Assembly: GCF_031177825.1 (NCBI RefSeq)
Contig: NZ_JAPSKE010000006.1
Coordinates: 124,001 to 188,000, forward strand
Source: Paenibacillus sp.
GTDB taxonomy: Bacteria > Bacillota > Bacilli > Paenibacillales > YIM-B00363
Length of the DNA: 64,000 nucleotides
Direction: 5' to 3'
Shown here: positions 1 through 8,323 of the stretch, one piece after another
How the letters are laid out: each line of letters opens with the position of its first letter
Numbering within the stretch: the stretch's first letter is position 1
Translations under genes and position numbers: made by a program
The notes under the pieces: model-generated
Seen by the model: the letters and a program-made list of their open reading frames with translations, nothing else
What the model was told of the DNA's origin: nothing
Databases searched by the model: none

Positions 1-1353
1 TGGGAAGCCGTGGACCAAGGGTACCAGGAGAAAAAGAATCTGATGTTCGCCAGCGGGGATTTGCCGGATGCTTTCTTCGGAAGATCCAGCTTGAGCGACT
101 CCGATATTTTGAAATACGGTTCGCAAGGCATGCTCGTTCCGCTGGAAGATCTGATCGAGCAGCACGCGCCGAACGTGAAGAAGATGTTCGAAATATATCC
201 TGACGTCAAAAAAATGGTGACTGCGCCGGACGGTCACATCTACTCGATTCCGACCGTCATTACGGAAGGCGCCAACGAGCTCGGCGAGGTGCTGTTCGTC
301 AACAAAACGTGGCTTGATCAGCTTCAGCTCTCCGTCCCGACGACGACGGCGGAATTCGAACGAATGCTGCAAGCGTTCAAGGGACAGGACCTGAACGGCA
401 ACGGCAAGATCGATGAGCTTCCGTTCAGCTTTCTTTACGGCAACGGTTTGAACGGCATCTTCGGACTGTACGGCTCGTTCGGCCTGCCCGATAACGCCTC
501 TCACCTTATGGTGCAAGACGACAAAGTTTCCTACATTGCCGCCACGCCGGAGTTCAAGGAAGCTACGAAGTACTTCCATACGCTCTATTCCCAGGGACTC
601 ATCGATCCCGAAGCGTTCACGCATGACAGGAACGTCTATTTCTCCAAAGGCCGCGGTACCGACGGTCCGGTGTACGGCGCGTTCACAGGTTACAACGCAG
701 AAAATGTAGTAGGACCGGATCACGCGAAACATTACGTGCCGATCGCTCCGCTCAAAGGTCCGGAGGGACATCAGATCGTTAACATGTATGAGAAGCTGGC
801 CGTCTCGAAGGCCGGGTTCTCGATTACGTCCAACAATGAGCATCCGGTAGAGTCCATGCGCTGGATCGACGCCATCTACGAGGAGCGTCACTCGATCGAA
901 TGGTTGTTCGGACCTGTAGGACATAATTTCAAGGAAACGGACGGCGACTTCTACGAATTCCTGCCGACGCCGGAAGGCATGAGCTACGACGATTTCCGCT
1001 GCACGGAGTCCCCTTGCTTCGGCGGCGCAGGCTCGATTCCGGAGGACACCTATAAGAAAATCGAGCTTGCCGATAAAATCAAAACGCGGCTGGAATATCT
1101 CGACATCTACCAGTCTTACATGAAAAAATACACCTTGCCGGCGGGGATGTTCTTTACGATCGAGGATTCGGATCGCTTGAGCATTCTGGATACCGACATT
1201 ACCGAATTCGTGAAGAAGAAACAAGCGCAATGGATGATCGACGGCAACATCGATGCGGAGTGGGACAGCTATCTGGCCCAATTGCAAAAGAGCGGGCTCG
1301 AGGAGTTTCTGCAAATTTATCAACAAACGTACGACCGCTTCCAGTCTCAATAA
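1..1353 (+). CDS. Extracellular solute-binding protein of a sugar ABC importer (5' end outside window)
   Basis: The reading frame is open from the first base, so the start codon, signal peptide and lipobox lie upstream of the window; the GTG at position 10 is internal. The visible 450 residues match the large family-1 solute-binding lipoproteins that work with LplB/YtcP permeases. They share the EF-hand-like stretch DLNGNGKIDELPF and the 'TAPDGHIYSIP' region with the two complete paralogues at 30206 and 42813. The protein would sit outside the membrane and deliver an oligosaccharide to permeases not in view. It ends at a TAA just before a strong bidirectional terminator. The family is clear; the ligand is unknown. 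Confidence 0.9.
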   Translation, partial: WEAVDQGYQEKKNLMFASGDLPDAFFGRSSLSDSDILKYGSQGMLVPLEDLIEQHAPNVKKMFEIYPDVKKMVTAPDGHIYSIPTVITEGANELGEVLFVNKTWLDQLQLSVPTTTAEFERMLQAFKGQDLNGNGKIDELPFSFLYGNGLNGIFGLYGSFGLPDNASHLMVQDDKVSYIAATPEFKEATKYFHTLYSQGLIDPEAFTHDRNVYFSKGRGTDGPVYGAFTGYNAENVVGPDHAKHYVPIAPLKGPEGHQIVNMYEKLAVSKAGFSITSNNEHPVESMRWIDAIYEERHSIEWLFGPVGHNFKETDGDFYEFLPTPEGMSYDDFRCTESPCFGGAGSIPEDTYKKIELADKIKTRLEYLDIYQSYMKKYTLPAGMFFTIEDSDRLSILDTDITEFVKKKQAQWMIDGNIDAEWDSYLAQLQKSGLEEFLQIYQQTYDRFQSQ

Positions 1354-1358
1354 TTAGA

Positions 1359-1393
1359 AACAAGCCTCCTAGTTTAAAGCTAGGAGGCTTGTT
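1359..1393. terminator. Bidirectional intrinsic terminator
   Basis: Perfect 14-bp stem (AACAAGCCTCCTAG with its complement) and a 7-nt loop. It lies between the convergent solute-binding protein and sulfatase genes and would serve both. Confidence 0.85.
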
Positions 1394-1401
1394 CCTTTCT
1401 G

Positions 1402-2922
1402 TTAAGCGTGAGAGACGCGGGGCATCGGCATCGGTTCTTTCCCAAGCTCCGCCCACACATATTTCATGAGGAGCTCCATCTTCAGTTCCTTATAGTCCTT
1501 ATCGTGCCATAGATTTCGAACTTCCCCCGGATCCTCCTCCAAGTCGAACAGCTCTCCGTACATCCGGTTGTAATACACGGTAAGCTTATACCGGCGATTG
1601 ACGTAGGTCTTCTGATGAATCGTCGTCGGCTCATGGCGGAATTCGCAGATGACGTGATCGCGCGCTTGTTCCTCCGACTGCATCCATACCTTCGATTGGT
1701 CCACCCCCGTCATGGCGCCGGGGATCGGCAAGCCTGCGAACGATAGGAACGTCGGCGCTAGATCGACAAGCGACTGCATGGCATCGGACACGCGTCCGGC
1801 CGGGACGACGCCGGGGTATTTGACGATGAACGGAACGCGGAGCAAGTCCTCGTAATGAAAACCGCCCTTGGCCTGCAGTCCGTGCTGACCGAACAAGTGG
1901 CCGTGATCGGTCGTAAAGACGACCAGGGTATCGTTATCTAATCCTAGTTCCGACAGCTTATCGAGGATCATGCCGATGGCTTTGTCCATGAAGCTGACCA
2001 TTCCGTAATACACCGCCACTGCTTTCTTATGTTCTTCCTCGGAGTACAGGAGGTGGGAATGATACCCGTGAATTCCGAACCCTGTTTCCTTGTATGCCGA
2101 GAAATCCGGGTCGCGCCGCTGCGTCAAGCCGAAATGGGGAGGGTTGGCATCGTGTTCGCCGGGCGTTCCTTTCGGGATGGGTATCGCATCGGGGTCGTAC
2201 ATGTCGGCCCAAGGCTCCGGAACGAGATAAGGCGGGTGCGGATCCGGAAAGCTCGCCCACAGAAAGAAAGGGTCGTCCTCTTTTTGGTACTCTTCGAGCA
2301 GCTCGGAGGTTCGTTCCGCGATCCAGGTGTTGTAATGGTATTCCTCCGGAATCGGCCAGTGGAACTTCGCTTTGGGATCCATCGTTCCTGTCGGCGCGGT
2401 AAAGTAATCTTTCCAGTTCGCGCAGCCTTTGGCCTCCATCCACAGCGCGTAGTGCTGCCCGACCAACCACTCGTTGGCATGGTTGCGCGCCATCTCCGCG
2501 CGCTCGAAGCCGTAATAGGGGCCGCTGAACGTTTTCCAAAATTCAAAATCGTGAAGCTTGTCTCTTCCTTCCAGCGAAGCATATTCCTCTGTAGAACCGA
2601 TCGGGTGGAAATGGGCTTTCCCGATGAGGGCCGTCCGGTAGTTGCCGCCGCTGTGCAGCAGATCGCCGACGGTCGTCCGCGCTTCGTCCAGCTTCGTGCC
2701 TAACGTCCAAGCTCCATGCTGACTCGGATACATTCCTGTGACGATCGAGGCTCGCGTCGGCGTGCAAGTCGGGTTCGGACAGTACGCCCTTCCGAACGTC
2801 GTCCCTTCCCGAACGAGCCTGTCCAAATGGGGCGTGGAAATTTCCGGGTGGAACGCTCCAATGGTATTCCAATGCTGCTGGTCGCTCGTAATCAATAAGA
2901 TGTTCGGCTTCTTCCTTTGCAC
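1402..2922 (-). CDS. Cys-type sulfatase
   Basis: Type I sulfatase, expected to hydrolyse sulfate esters, plausibly on a sulfated glycan. The N-terminus has the metal-binding strand PNILLITSDQQ. It is followed by CTPTRASIVTG, the C-x-P-x-R signature in which the Cys becomes formylglycine, and by the later metal-site motif TTDHGHLFGQHG. I see no signal peptide, so it appears cytoplasmic and would act on imported fragments. I chose GTG at 2922 (506 aa): it has GGAGGGA at 2931-2937, 8 nt upstream. A longer reading from GTG 2961 falls at the predicted transcription start and has no ribosome site. It is divergent from an AraC regulator at 3075, a likely controller. An anaerobic-type maturase or formylglycine-generating enzyme must be encoded elsewhere. 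The substrate is not inferable. Confidence 0.9.
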   Translation of the reverse strand: MQRKKPNILLITSDQQHWNTIGAFHPEISTPHLDRLVREGTTFGRAYCPNPTCTPTRASIVTGMYPSQHGAWTLGTKLDEARTTVGDLLHSGGNYRTALIGKAHFHPIGSTEEYASLEGRDKLHDFEFWKTFSGPYYGFERAEMARNHANEWLVGQHYALWMEAKGCANWKDYFTAPTGTMDPKAKFHWPIPEEYHYNTWIAERTSELLEEYQKEDDPFFLWASFPDPHPPYLVPEPWADMYDPDAIPIPKGTPGEHDANPPHFGLTQRRDPDFSAYKETGFGIHGYHSHLLYSEEEHKKAVAVYYGMVSFMDKAIGMILDKLSELGLDNDTLVVFTTDHGHLFGQHGLQAKGGFHYEDLLRVPFIVKYPGVVPAGRVSDAMQSLVDLAPTFLSFAGLPIPGAMTGVDQSKVWMQSEEQARDHVICEFRHEPTTIHQKTYVNRRYKLTVYYNRMYGELFDLEEDPGEVRNLWHDKDYKELKMELLMKYVWAELGKEPMPMPRVSHA

Positions 2923-2966
2923 CGGGCCGATCCCTCCGAATCCATAACTTACTGCTCTCACTATGG

Positions 2967-2996
2967 ATTATAGGGGCGAAACCGTTCCCCTTACAA
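2967..2996 (-). promoter_or_regulatory. Sigma-A type promoter of the sulfatase gene
   Basis: Minus strand: -35 TTGTAA (2991-2996), 18-bp spacer, -10 TATAAT (2967-2972). Predicted start is near 2960, which supports GTG 2922 as the sulfatase start. The spacer is GC-rich and begins GGGG and ends CCCC. Confidence 0.65.
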
Positions 2997-3074
2997 TGAT
3001 CGTCGGTCGTTCGTTCTTTGCATTTTGTAGGATGTTTGATAGGCTTGTTTTACGTGAATCTAGGGGGAGACGTT

Positions 3075-3950
3075 ATGGCGCTGGAGGAACATCCGCAGGA
3101 ATTCGCAGAAAATTATTACTTTGTCCCAGATGAATTTGATGCGAAGTCCGGAATCGAAGCCATTCGGCTTGGGCGAAATCGAGCGAAGCCGGGGTACCAT
3201 TCCGGTCCTAGAACCGTTCGGTATTATAGTTTGCATTTTGTGAGGAGGGGGACGGTTGAACTCGATTACGGCAGCGCCAAAGCGAATTTGTCGGATGGCG
3301 ATATCTTCTGTTTATTCCCGCAGCAAACGTATACCTATCGAAGGATAGACTGCGGGTCCCCTTTGGAAATGACGTGGGTCGCCTTCGAAGGCGCGATGGC
3401 TTCGCCGCTTCTGGAGATGATCCCCATTCGCCCGAGCGCTCCTTATGTAAGGAAAAAACTGACCCTCGAGGTACTGCTCACCCTGCAGCAGCTCTTGCAA
3501 TCCGGCAATGAAAGAAGCCGCCGCGCCAAATTAATGCGTTGCAGCTTATTATACCGGCTGTTCGATCAACTCGCGGAACGACCGGGGGAAGCCGCTTCAG
3601 CCGACGACAGTTCCAAGGATTGGATAACCGTTAGTCTTGAATATATGAGAACCCATTACGGCGAACCGATCGGGGTACGGCATGCGGCCGATCATGCGGG
3701 GATCCACCGAACGCATTTCTCCAAGCTGTTTACCGAACGCGTCGGGGTACCCCCTTCCGAGTTTTTGCGTAAGCTGCGTATGGATCAGGCGCTTCGATTG
3801 CTGCAGGAAACCTCCCGTTCCGTCCTCGATATCGGGCTAAGCTTAGGCTATTCCGACGCAGCTTCGTTTACCCGCGCTTTCGCGCAGTACTACGGCTGCC
3901 CGCCGTCCCGGGCGCGCGACTCCTTCCGAGGCGGCAAGGGTTCCGTCTGA
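3075..3950 (+). CDS. AraC family transcriptional regulator
   Basis: The protein of 291 aa has an N-terminal cupin-like sugar-sensing domain (about residues 20-120) and a C-terminal pair of helix-turn-helix motifs (about 185-285). The latter include the typical LGYSDAASFTRAFAQYYGCPPSRAR ending, given here in parts: LGYSDAASFTRAF and YYGCPPS. No membrane segment is visible, so it is a soluble cytoplasmic regulator. ATG 3075 is preferred to the in-frame upstream start at 3018 because it follows AGGGGGAG at a good distance. It is transcribed divergently from the sulfatase across about 150 bp, the usual arrangement for an activator of the neighbouring catabolic gene. The effector is unknown. Confidence 0.88.
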   Translation: MALEEHPQEFAENYYFVPDEFDAKSGIEAIRLGRNRAKPGYHSGPRTVRYYSLHFVRRGTVELDYGSAKANLSDGDIFCLFPQQTYTYRRIDCGSPLEMTWVAFEGAMASPLLEMIPIRPSAPYVRKKLTLEVLLTLQQLLQSGNERSRRAKLMRCSLLYRLFDQLAERPGEAASADDSSKDWITVSLEYMRTHYGEPIGVRHAADHAGIHRTHFSKLFTERVGVPPSEFLRKLRMDQALRLLQETSRSVLDIGLSLGYSDAASFTRAFAQYYGCPPSRARDSFRGGKGSV

Positions 3951-3952
3951 AG

Positions 3953-4051
3953 ATGAAGGTGCGTTATCATGATCGGTATCGCATGGGGGCGATCGAGCTG
4001 GCTCCAGGGAAAGGCGAGAGCGAGGCGCTGGAGCGGGTCGTGGATCGGTAA
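3953..4051 (+). other. Possible small ORF or gene remnant (32 codons)
   Basis: An open frame of 32 codons from ATG 3953 to TAA 4051 starts two bases after the AraC stop. It has no convincing Shine-Dalgarno site. Residues such as HDRYRMGAIELAPGKGESEAL look protein-like, so it may be the remains of a longer gene. No function can be assigned. Confidence 0.2.
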
Positions 4052-4080
4052 TTCCGTTCCGGACTGTAGGGAGGGTATGT

Positions 4081-4650
4081 ATGCAACTTGATTTAATGCG
4101 AGTGTTCGAAGGGTATGTTCGGAACTACCATACGTTCAATTTGTCCGTCCATCATGGGAAGCATTCGTTCACGATGACGGAGATCGAATATTTCTCGCGA
4201 CTCGGTTCGATGTTGGGCTATTATCCGTTCACGGAGGACACGTGCAACGGAAAACGGCGAGCCATGGATCTGACGTGGTGGGGAAGCTACAGCTACGAAG
4301 AGGATTATTGGCACGACTTCGTCTTGCATTTGGAGAGGGAGAATTACTTCAAGAAAGACGAAGAGACTTTGGACAAGCTGTTCGCCGATGAGGAACCTAC
4401 ACCGCGGCATGCGATCGGGATCTTGAACGTTCGGAACGGCGCTAGGGCCGACGAGCTCTTGAAGAGGGCAAAGTCGATGTGCAGGCTGGACGAGGCGTTG
4501 TTGGTGTTTCGAACCTACTCGAGTGGGAAGAAGCAACCTTACTTCGATGAGGTTCTCGCCTACCGGCTCAGGAAATCCAAAGTGGTAGACGAGAGAAGAG
4601 CTTCGGTTACTTCGATCGAAGGAACGTTGTTTATGAAGTTGGCGGACTAA
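4081..4650 (+). CDS. Hypothetical protein, 189 aa
   Basis: I do not recognise a family. ATG 4081 follows GGGAGGG at good spacing, and a terminator hairpin closes the gene, so it is likely a real monocistronic gene. The protein is soluble, rich in aromatic and acidic residues in its first 110 positions (for example WWGSYSYEEDYWHDF) and more basic towards the end. No signal peptide, membrane segment or catalytic motif stands out. The N-terminal stretch mentioning VHHGKHSFTMTEIEYF, with many His, Asp and Glu residues, could suit a small binding or adaptor protein, but this is only a guess. No operon partner is evident, as the next genes are on the other strand. Confidence 0.7.
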   Translation: MQLDLMRVFEGYVRNYHTFNLSVHHGKHSFTMTEIEYFSRLGSMLGYYPFTEDTCNGKRRAMDLTWWGSYSYEEDYWHDFVLHLERENYFKKDEETLDKLFADEEPTPRHAIGILNVRNGARADELLKRAKSMCRLDEALLVFRTYSSGKKQPYFDEVLAYRLRKSKVVDERRASVTSIEGTLFMKLAD

Positions 4651-4671
4651 CGACGAAGAAGTTCCGAACGA

Positions 4672-4706
4672 AACGACTCGAAAAGGTTGAGCCCTTTCGA
4701 GTCGTT
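4672..4706. terminator. Hairpin terminator between convergent genes
   Basis: AACGACTCGAAA pairs perfectly with TTTCGAGTCGTT (12 bp) around an 11-nt loop. It lies between the 189-aa hypothetical gene and the convergent membrane-protein gene, and could act in both directions. Confidence 0.65.
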
Positions 4707-4725
4707 CGCATTGTGCCCAAGCGGA

Positions 4726-5430
4726 TTAGCCGCTCTTTCCGGCGGTTCCCTTCGTGATGCTATACACCGCGCTGAAGGCGCCGAACAACAACGCCGTCAC
4801 CGGGAACACGAGCCAACTGATGTGCCATGCCTTGAACAGAAATCCGCCGATCAGGAACACCACCGTAGCCAACGGCCAGATGAACGCTGCGATCGCCCCG
4901 ATCACTTTGTTCTGCTCCTGGCTTACCTTTGAGTACTCCCCGAGCTTCAGCAGTACGCTGAAGCTCTGTTTCATGTTTCCAACGTAAACGAACAAGAAGG
5001 CTGCGGCGGCGATCATGAGCAGCATGCCGACAACGCCATAGGTCGCGATGTCGTCGTTCGCCAGCATGGTAGCGAACAGCAGCACCGGCGACAGGACGCA
5101 CAATCCTACGCCGACGATCAGCGCGAACGTGTAGGTAGGCATGAACGCTTGCCCCTGCCGCTGGAGCGAAGCTCGCAGGTCCCCGGGCAGGACGAAATCG
5201 GACTGCAAATATTTGAACGTTTCCGATTGCATCCCGCTATAGATGAATAAGCTGACAGCCGCTGCTACGAAGAGGAACGTGGTAATCATCCCGACCATCA
5301 TTCCTACGTCGCTGAGCAGATTGCTTAAAGCGATGAGCAACGAGGCTCCCGTTATACATAACATGACGCCGAGCCCGACGAGCAAGCCGACTCTCTTCTT
5401 ATGAGCTAGATACTGCTCTATTTCCTGCAT
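4726..5430 (-). CDS. Multi-spanning membrane protein, C-terminal part of a permease-prefix-domain protein
   Basis: The 234-aa product has about six hydrophobic segments: two near the N-terminus, two in the middle and two at the end. There is no recognisable active site. Its start at ATG 5430 overlaps by 13 nt the end of the 86-aa ORF at 5418-5678, which carries a permease prefix domain. In related Firmicutes these two parts form one protein of about 320 aa controlled by a PadR gene. Extending this frame upstream of the ATG gives plausible coding (AVLQSGTKS before MQEIEQYL), so a one-base shift probably separates the halves. It may still be expressed through the coupled ATG. Function is unknown; family members are thought to be envelope or transport associated. 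Confidence 0.7.
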   Translation of the reverse strand: MQEIEQYLAHKKRVGLLVGLGVMLCITGASLLIALSNLLSDVGMMVGMITTFLFVAAAVSLFIYSGMQSETFKYLQSDFVLPGDLRASLQRQGQAFMPTYTFALIVGVGLCVLSPVLLFATMLANDDIATYGVVGMLLMIAAAAFLFVYVGNMKQSFSVLLKLGEYSKVSQEQNKVIGAIAAFIWPLATVVFLIGGFLFKAWHISWLVFPVTALLFGAFSAVYSITKGTAGKSG

Positions 5431-5678
5431 GCTCTTAGTACCGGACTGAAGGACTGCTCCGGTTCCGGCGCGACTCCCACTTCGCGCATCAGCTCGTCGA
5501 TGTTTCCGAATTCGGAGATGACGATGCCGACCGCTTCGTTTTCCGACTTGCCCTCGCGCTTCAATTCGAAATACTTCTCTTCCATCGTTGTCAGCAATTC
5601 CTCTTTCAGCTTGAGGATCTGGCTCGTTCGGGGGAATGCCGCAAACATGTTGTCGAGGTAACTGGTAATGGTCTCCAT
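5418..5678 (-). CDS. Permease prefix domain protein, N-terminal part
   Basis: The 86 residues carry the typical permease prefix domain: YLDNMFAAFPRT, then LKEELLTTMEEKYFELK and GKSENEAVGIVISEFGNIDEL. This is normally the cytoplasmic head of a membrane protein. The last residues after about position 75 (SFSPVLRACRK) look out of frame. The membrane part continues in another frame at 5430. The gene begins 4 nt after the PadR stop codon, so both belong to the PadR operon. See the finding on the probable frameshift. Confidence 0.7.
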   Translation of the reverse strand: METITSYLDNMFAAFPRTSQILKLKEELLTTMEEKYFELKREGKSENEAVGIVISEFGNIDELMREVGVAPEPEQSFSPVLRACRK

Positions 5679-5682
5679 CCGG

Positions 5683-6012
5683 TCACAGCTCCCTTATAAA
5701 TTTATCGATTACGTGCTGGGTTACGTTCCACTCGATGCATTTCTCACGGTAATACTCTATTCCCGCAGGCGTAATGCGATAGTACGTGCGCCGCCTGCCG
5801 TGCGTCTCCTCCTCCTTGTAGAAGGAAACGATATAGCCGTTCTTCTCCAATCGCGTAAAGGCCGAGTACAACGTTGTCTCCTTCATGACGTACTTGCCTT
5901 CCGACAGCTGCTTAATCTTCTTGGAAATCTCATAGCCGTAAGATGCGTTGTCCAACAACAGGCATAAGATGATCGTGTCGTTGTACCCGCGAATCACATC
6001 GCTGCTGATCAA
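5683..6012 (-). CDS. PadR family transcriptional regulator
   Basis: A 109-aa winged-helix repressor. The start MISSDVIRGYNDTIILCLLL, the SYGYEISKKI helix, the ETTLYSAFTRLEKNGYI recognition region and the beta-wing GRRRTYYRITPAG are all typical. The start is TTG 6012, with AGGGGG seven bases upstream. A longer reading from ATG 6051 is ruled out because that ATG overlaps the -10 box of the promoter. The gene heads an operon with the permease-prefix-domain protein. It most likely represses its own promoter through the inverted repeat at 6033-6073. The inducing signal is not known. Confidence 0.9.
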   Translation of the reverse strand: MISSDVIRGYNDTIILCLLLDNASYGYEISKKIKQLSEGKYVMKETTLYSAFTRLEKNGYIVSFYKEEETHGRRRTYYRITPAGIEYYREKCIEWNVTQHVIDKFIREL

Positions 6013-6032
6013 CTCGTCGCCCCCTACTTCAT

Positions 6033-6078
6033 CTGTCGTAGTAGTCCCCATTGTAGCATCAATACTACGACAGGTAAA
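6033..6078 (-). promoter_or_regulatory. PadR operon promoter with embedded operator
   Basis: Minus strand: -35 TTTACC (6073-6078), exactly 17 bp, -10 TACAAT (6050-6055). A perfect 11-bp inverted repeat, CTGTCGTAGTA at 6033-6043 and TACTACGACAG at 6063-6073, brackets the -10 box with a 19-bp gap. One arm lies in the -35/-10 spacer and the other just downstream of the start. This is a textbook position for autorepression by PadR. Confidence 0.75.
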
Positions 6079-6245
6079 GTAGTGCTTTGCTGAAAAATCC
6101 TGAGATACTCTCGAAGGTTTACGGCAGGGGGAGATTTTGGAGCATGCGAGGCGTTGAATCGGGGCGGCATTGCAAACAAACGGAAAGCATGATATCCCGT
6201 TGCAGGTATCTCCATGCTGAGGTTTGATTAAACAACTAATTGAAA

Positions 6246-6498
6246 GGGAGCCGCTGCTACGGCTCCCAGTGGTACAGCAAGCCGCTGTAAAGGCGGTTGG
6301 CTTGTTCCCTAGATTGACGCAGGAATAGACCGCGACCTTGTGAGTGAACTGCACCCCAATTATTAGACACGTTCTAACATTGGAGGTGCAGTTCAGAGGG
6401 GGGGCGGTCTATTCCCGTTGCGACGAGTTCAGGATCAACACGACCAATGTAGCGAATCCGGGAGATAAGCCGACCGCCCTTACAAGCCAAGCTAGTAC
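6246..6498. repeat. Nested inverted-repeat element, probable IS remnant
   Basis: This gene-free stretch holds several nested inverted structures. GGGAGCCG at 6246 pairs with CGGCTCCC ending at 6267. An imperfect outer inverted repeat joins about 6272-6304 to about 6466-6498. GCGGTCTATTC-type arms face each other inside it. At the centre, GAACTGCACCCCAAT (6346-6360) faces ATTGGAGGTGCAGTTC (6379-6394), continuing through TTAGA/TCTAA. The central arms resemble the abutted ends of an IS3-family element as I remember them. No transposase frame is left. Non-autonomous element or deleted IS are both possible. Confidence 0.5.
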
Positions 6499-6548
6499 CT
6501 CTTACAGTATATCAAAATCCACTAAAATATGGGAACGTTCGTTCTGTT

Positions 6549-7822
6549 TTATAACCCGCCAAACGAGCAATACACAAGAATCGCTTGTTGCACAAGCAAG
6601 AGGTCCTTCTTGAAGCCGTGTCCGACGAAGTATTCCGACTCGATCGCGTCATGGCTCACTTCCTCCGAACGGAAGAAGGGAGGACAAGGATTAAGCATCG
6701 CGCCAGGCTTCGCGGTGTGCAGCTTCTCGAACGTAATCTGGTAAGCATCGATATATTTGGAGTTCTGGTAGGAGGCCGGCAGCGAATCCGTTAAGATGAC
6801 ATCGCTCTTCGGCAAGATGTCGACCAGAGCGGAATGAAAGCGATAGTTGGTACTAGGCTCCCTATATTCGTTTTCCGGTGTGCACACATGATGGAAGCGG
6901 AGGTTCATGACTTCCGCTAGATCGGCCCACGCCTTGAAGATGTTGCCGATGGGACCGACGTAAGTGTAAACAAGGTCAAGATAGTCCTCTCTCCGCTGTC
7001 GCAACGCGTATAAGTCGGCGACGACCTCGCACGGATGGTTCTCGTTGGTCATCGCATTGATAACTGGGATCGAGGCGTGCTCCGCAAGAAGTCTCACTTT
7101 GGCGGCGTCCGGGTGTCGTACGACGATGCCGTCGGCCCAATTTTCCAAGTACTTGACGGTGTCGATCAGCTCCTCCCTCCGATCCAGCGTCTCCGGCGGG
7201 AAGAGAATGCAGTCCCCTCCCAGCTGCCGAATGCCGCTCTGGAACGTCGTTCTCGTTCGAAGGCTAGTCTGCGGAAAGAAGAGGACGAACGTCTTCCCTT
7301 CTAGAGGCTTGCCGCCTGGATTCGCCTTCAATGTATCTGCAATCGTATATATCTCCTGAATGTGCCCGCTTGTGAAATGCAGCAGATCGATAAAATGCAT
7401 GTTATCAAGCCCCCTCCGGTCATTAATCAACGACTGCACGTCACGGTCGGCAAGCGTCTCCTCGATCTCCACGAAGTCGTAGACACCGCGCTGCAAGCAG
7501 TACCCGACGATAACATCCCGCAAAATCGTAGGGCTGAGCGAGTACCCCGCCTTTTCCAACATATCCTCGGCTTCCTCATAGCTCCGCTGCAGCAGCACCG
7601 CCACTCGCAGATTTGGCCCGACTCGAACCGCGCCGCCCGATAGGTCAGCATGTCGCGCGAGAGAGCGAGCTGCCGAATGTACGTCCCGAGCGTCCCGGAC
7701 GCCTGCTGGAGCTCCGGCATTGGCGCCTGCGCGGGTAAGGCGATTTCGTTGCCGGTGAGCAGCTCGGGAACCTCGCCCGCTTCCGCTTCGCTCCTCCATG
7801 TTGCGTGGCTTGCAACCCGCAT
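6549..7822 (-). pseudogene. Aspartate/ornithine carbamoyltransferase-like gene with a frameshift
   Basis: Reading from ATG 7822, the first about 70 residues (ELLTGNEIALPAQAPMPELQ to ARFESGQICE) are in one frame. From about position 7610 the rest (VAVLLQRSYEEAEDMLEKAG onward) is in another, so one base appears lost or gained. The larger part has the carbamoyltransferase fold marks: the carbamoyl-phosphate loop TSLRTRTTFQSG, then NENHPCEVVADLYAL in place of the usual HPxQ, and a C-terminal NPCPPF region instead of HCLP. Together they would make a protein of about 424 aa, longer than catalytic OTC or ATC chains because of the N-terminal extension. The substrate is therefore uncertain. An extended -10 (TGGTATGAT, 7847-7855, minus strand) lies just upstream. 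It may be a pseudogene or a sequencing error. Confidence 0.65.
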
Positions 7823-7882
7823 CCGTCCGGACTCTCTTATATTCGAATCATACCAGAATTTAGTACAGGAGGGCTTTGGAAA

Positions 7883-8311
7883 ATGCATGAATCCATTCGC
7901 ACCGAGAGCCGCTTTTTTTGCATGCTTCACGAAGCGAAACAAACGTTCCCTGACAACAAGGTGTCCGATCCGTCGGTTATGATGAGGTCAAGCGCTCGCA
8001 CTACGAATGAGGTGATGACCTTGCACTTTTCTCCTTACGCCCTGTTGGCTATAGCGGTCTACCTGTTGATCGGACTCATAGCAGGATATAGATACGTAAC
8101 GAAAGAACTGCCCGGGCTGTTGGAAGCTGAGGATGATGATGACAGTGAAGAAGTACTCGCGGCCAAAGAGCAATTATCGAATGAACTCGATCGGATGCAA
8201 CGATTGGTCGGCTCGAGAGGATTGATTTGCACCCTATTTTTGCTTTCGATGCTGTTTTGGCTGCCTGCGGCCGTCGTCATTTTCTTCCGAACTCACATCA
8301 TGCGACGATGA
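7883..8311 (+). CDS. Small hypothetical membrane protein
   Basis: The product has two hydrophobic segments: ALLAIAVYLLIGLIAGY, and LICTLFLLSMLFWLPAAVVIFF near the C-terminus. They are separated by an acidic loop (EAEDDDDSEEVLAAKE). ATG 7883 has AGGAGGG nine bases upstream, a strong site, giving 142 aa. The first 44 residues look unlike the rest, and ATG 8015 (98 aa) would fit the membrane part better but has a poor ribosome site. It is followed after 12 nt by the coiled-coil gene, so the two are probably co-transcribed. No family recognised. Confidence 0.6.
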   Translation: MHESIRTESRFFCMLHEAKQTFPDNKVSDPSVMMRSSARTTNEVMTLHFSPYALLAIAVYLLIGLIAGYRYVTKELPGLLEAEDDDDSEEVLAAKEQLSNELDRMQRLVGSRGLICTLFLLSMLFWLPAAVVIFFRTHIMRR

Positions 8312-8323
8312 GGAGCGACTTCT

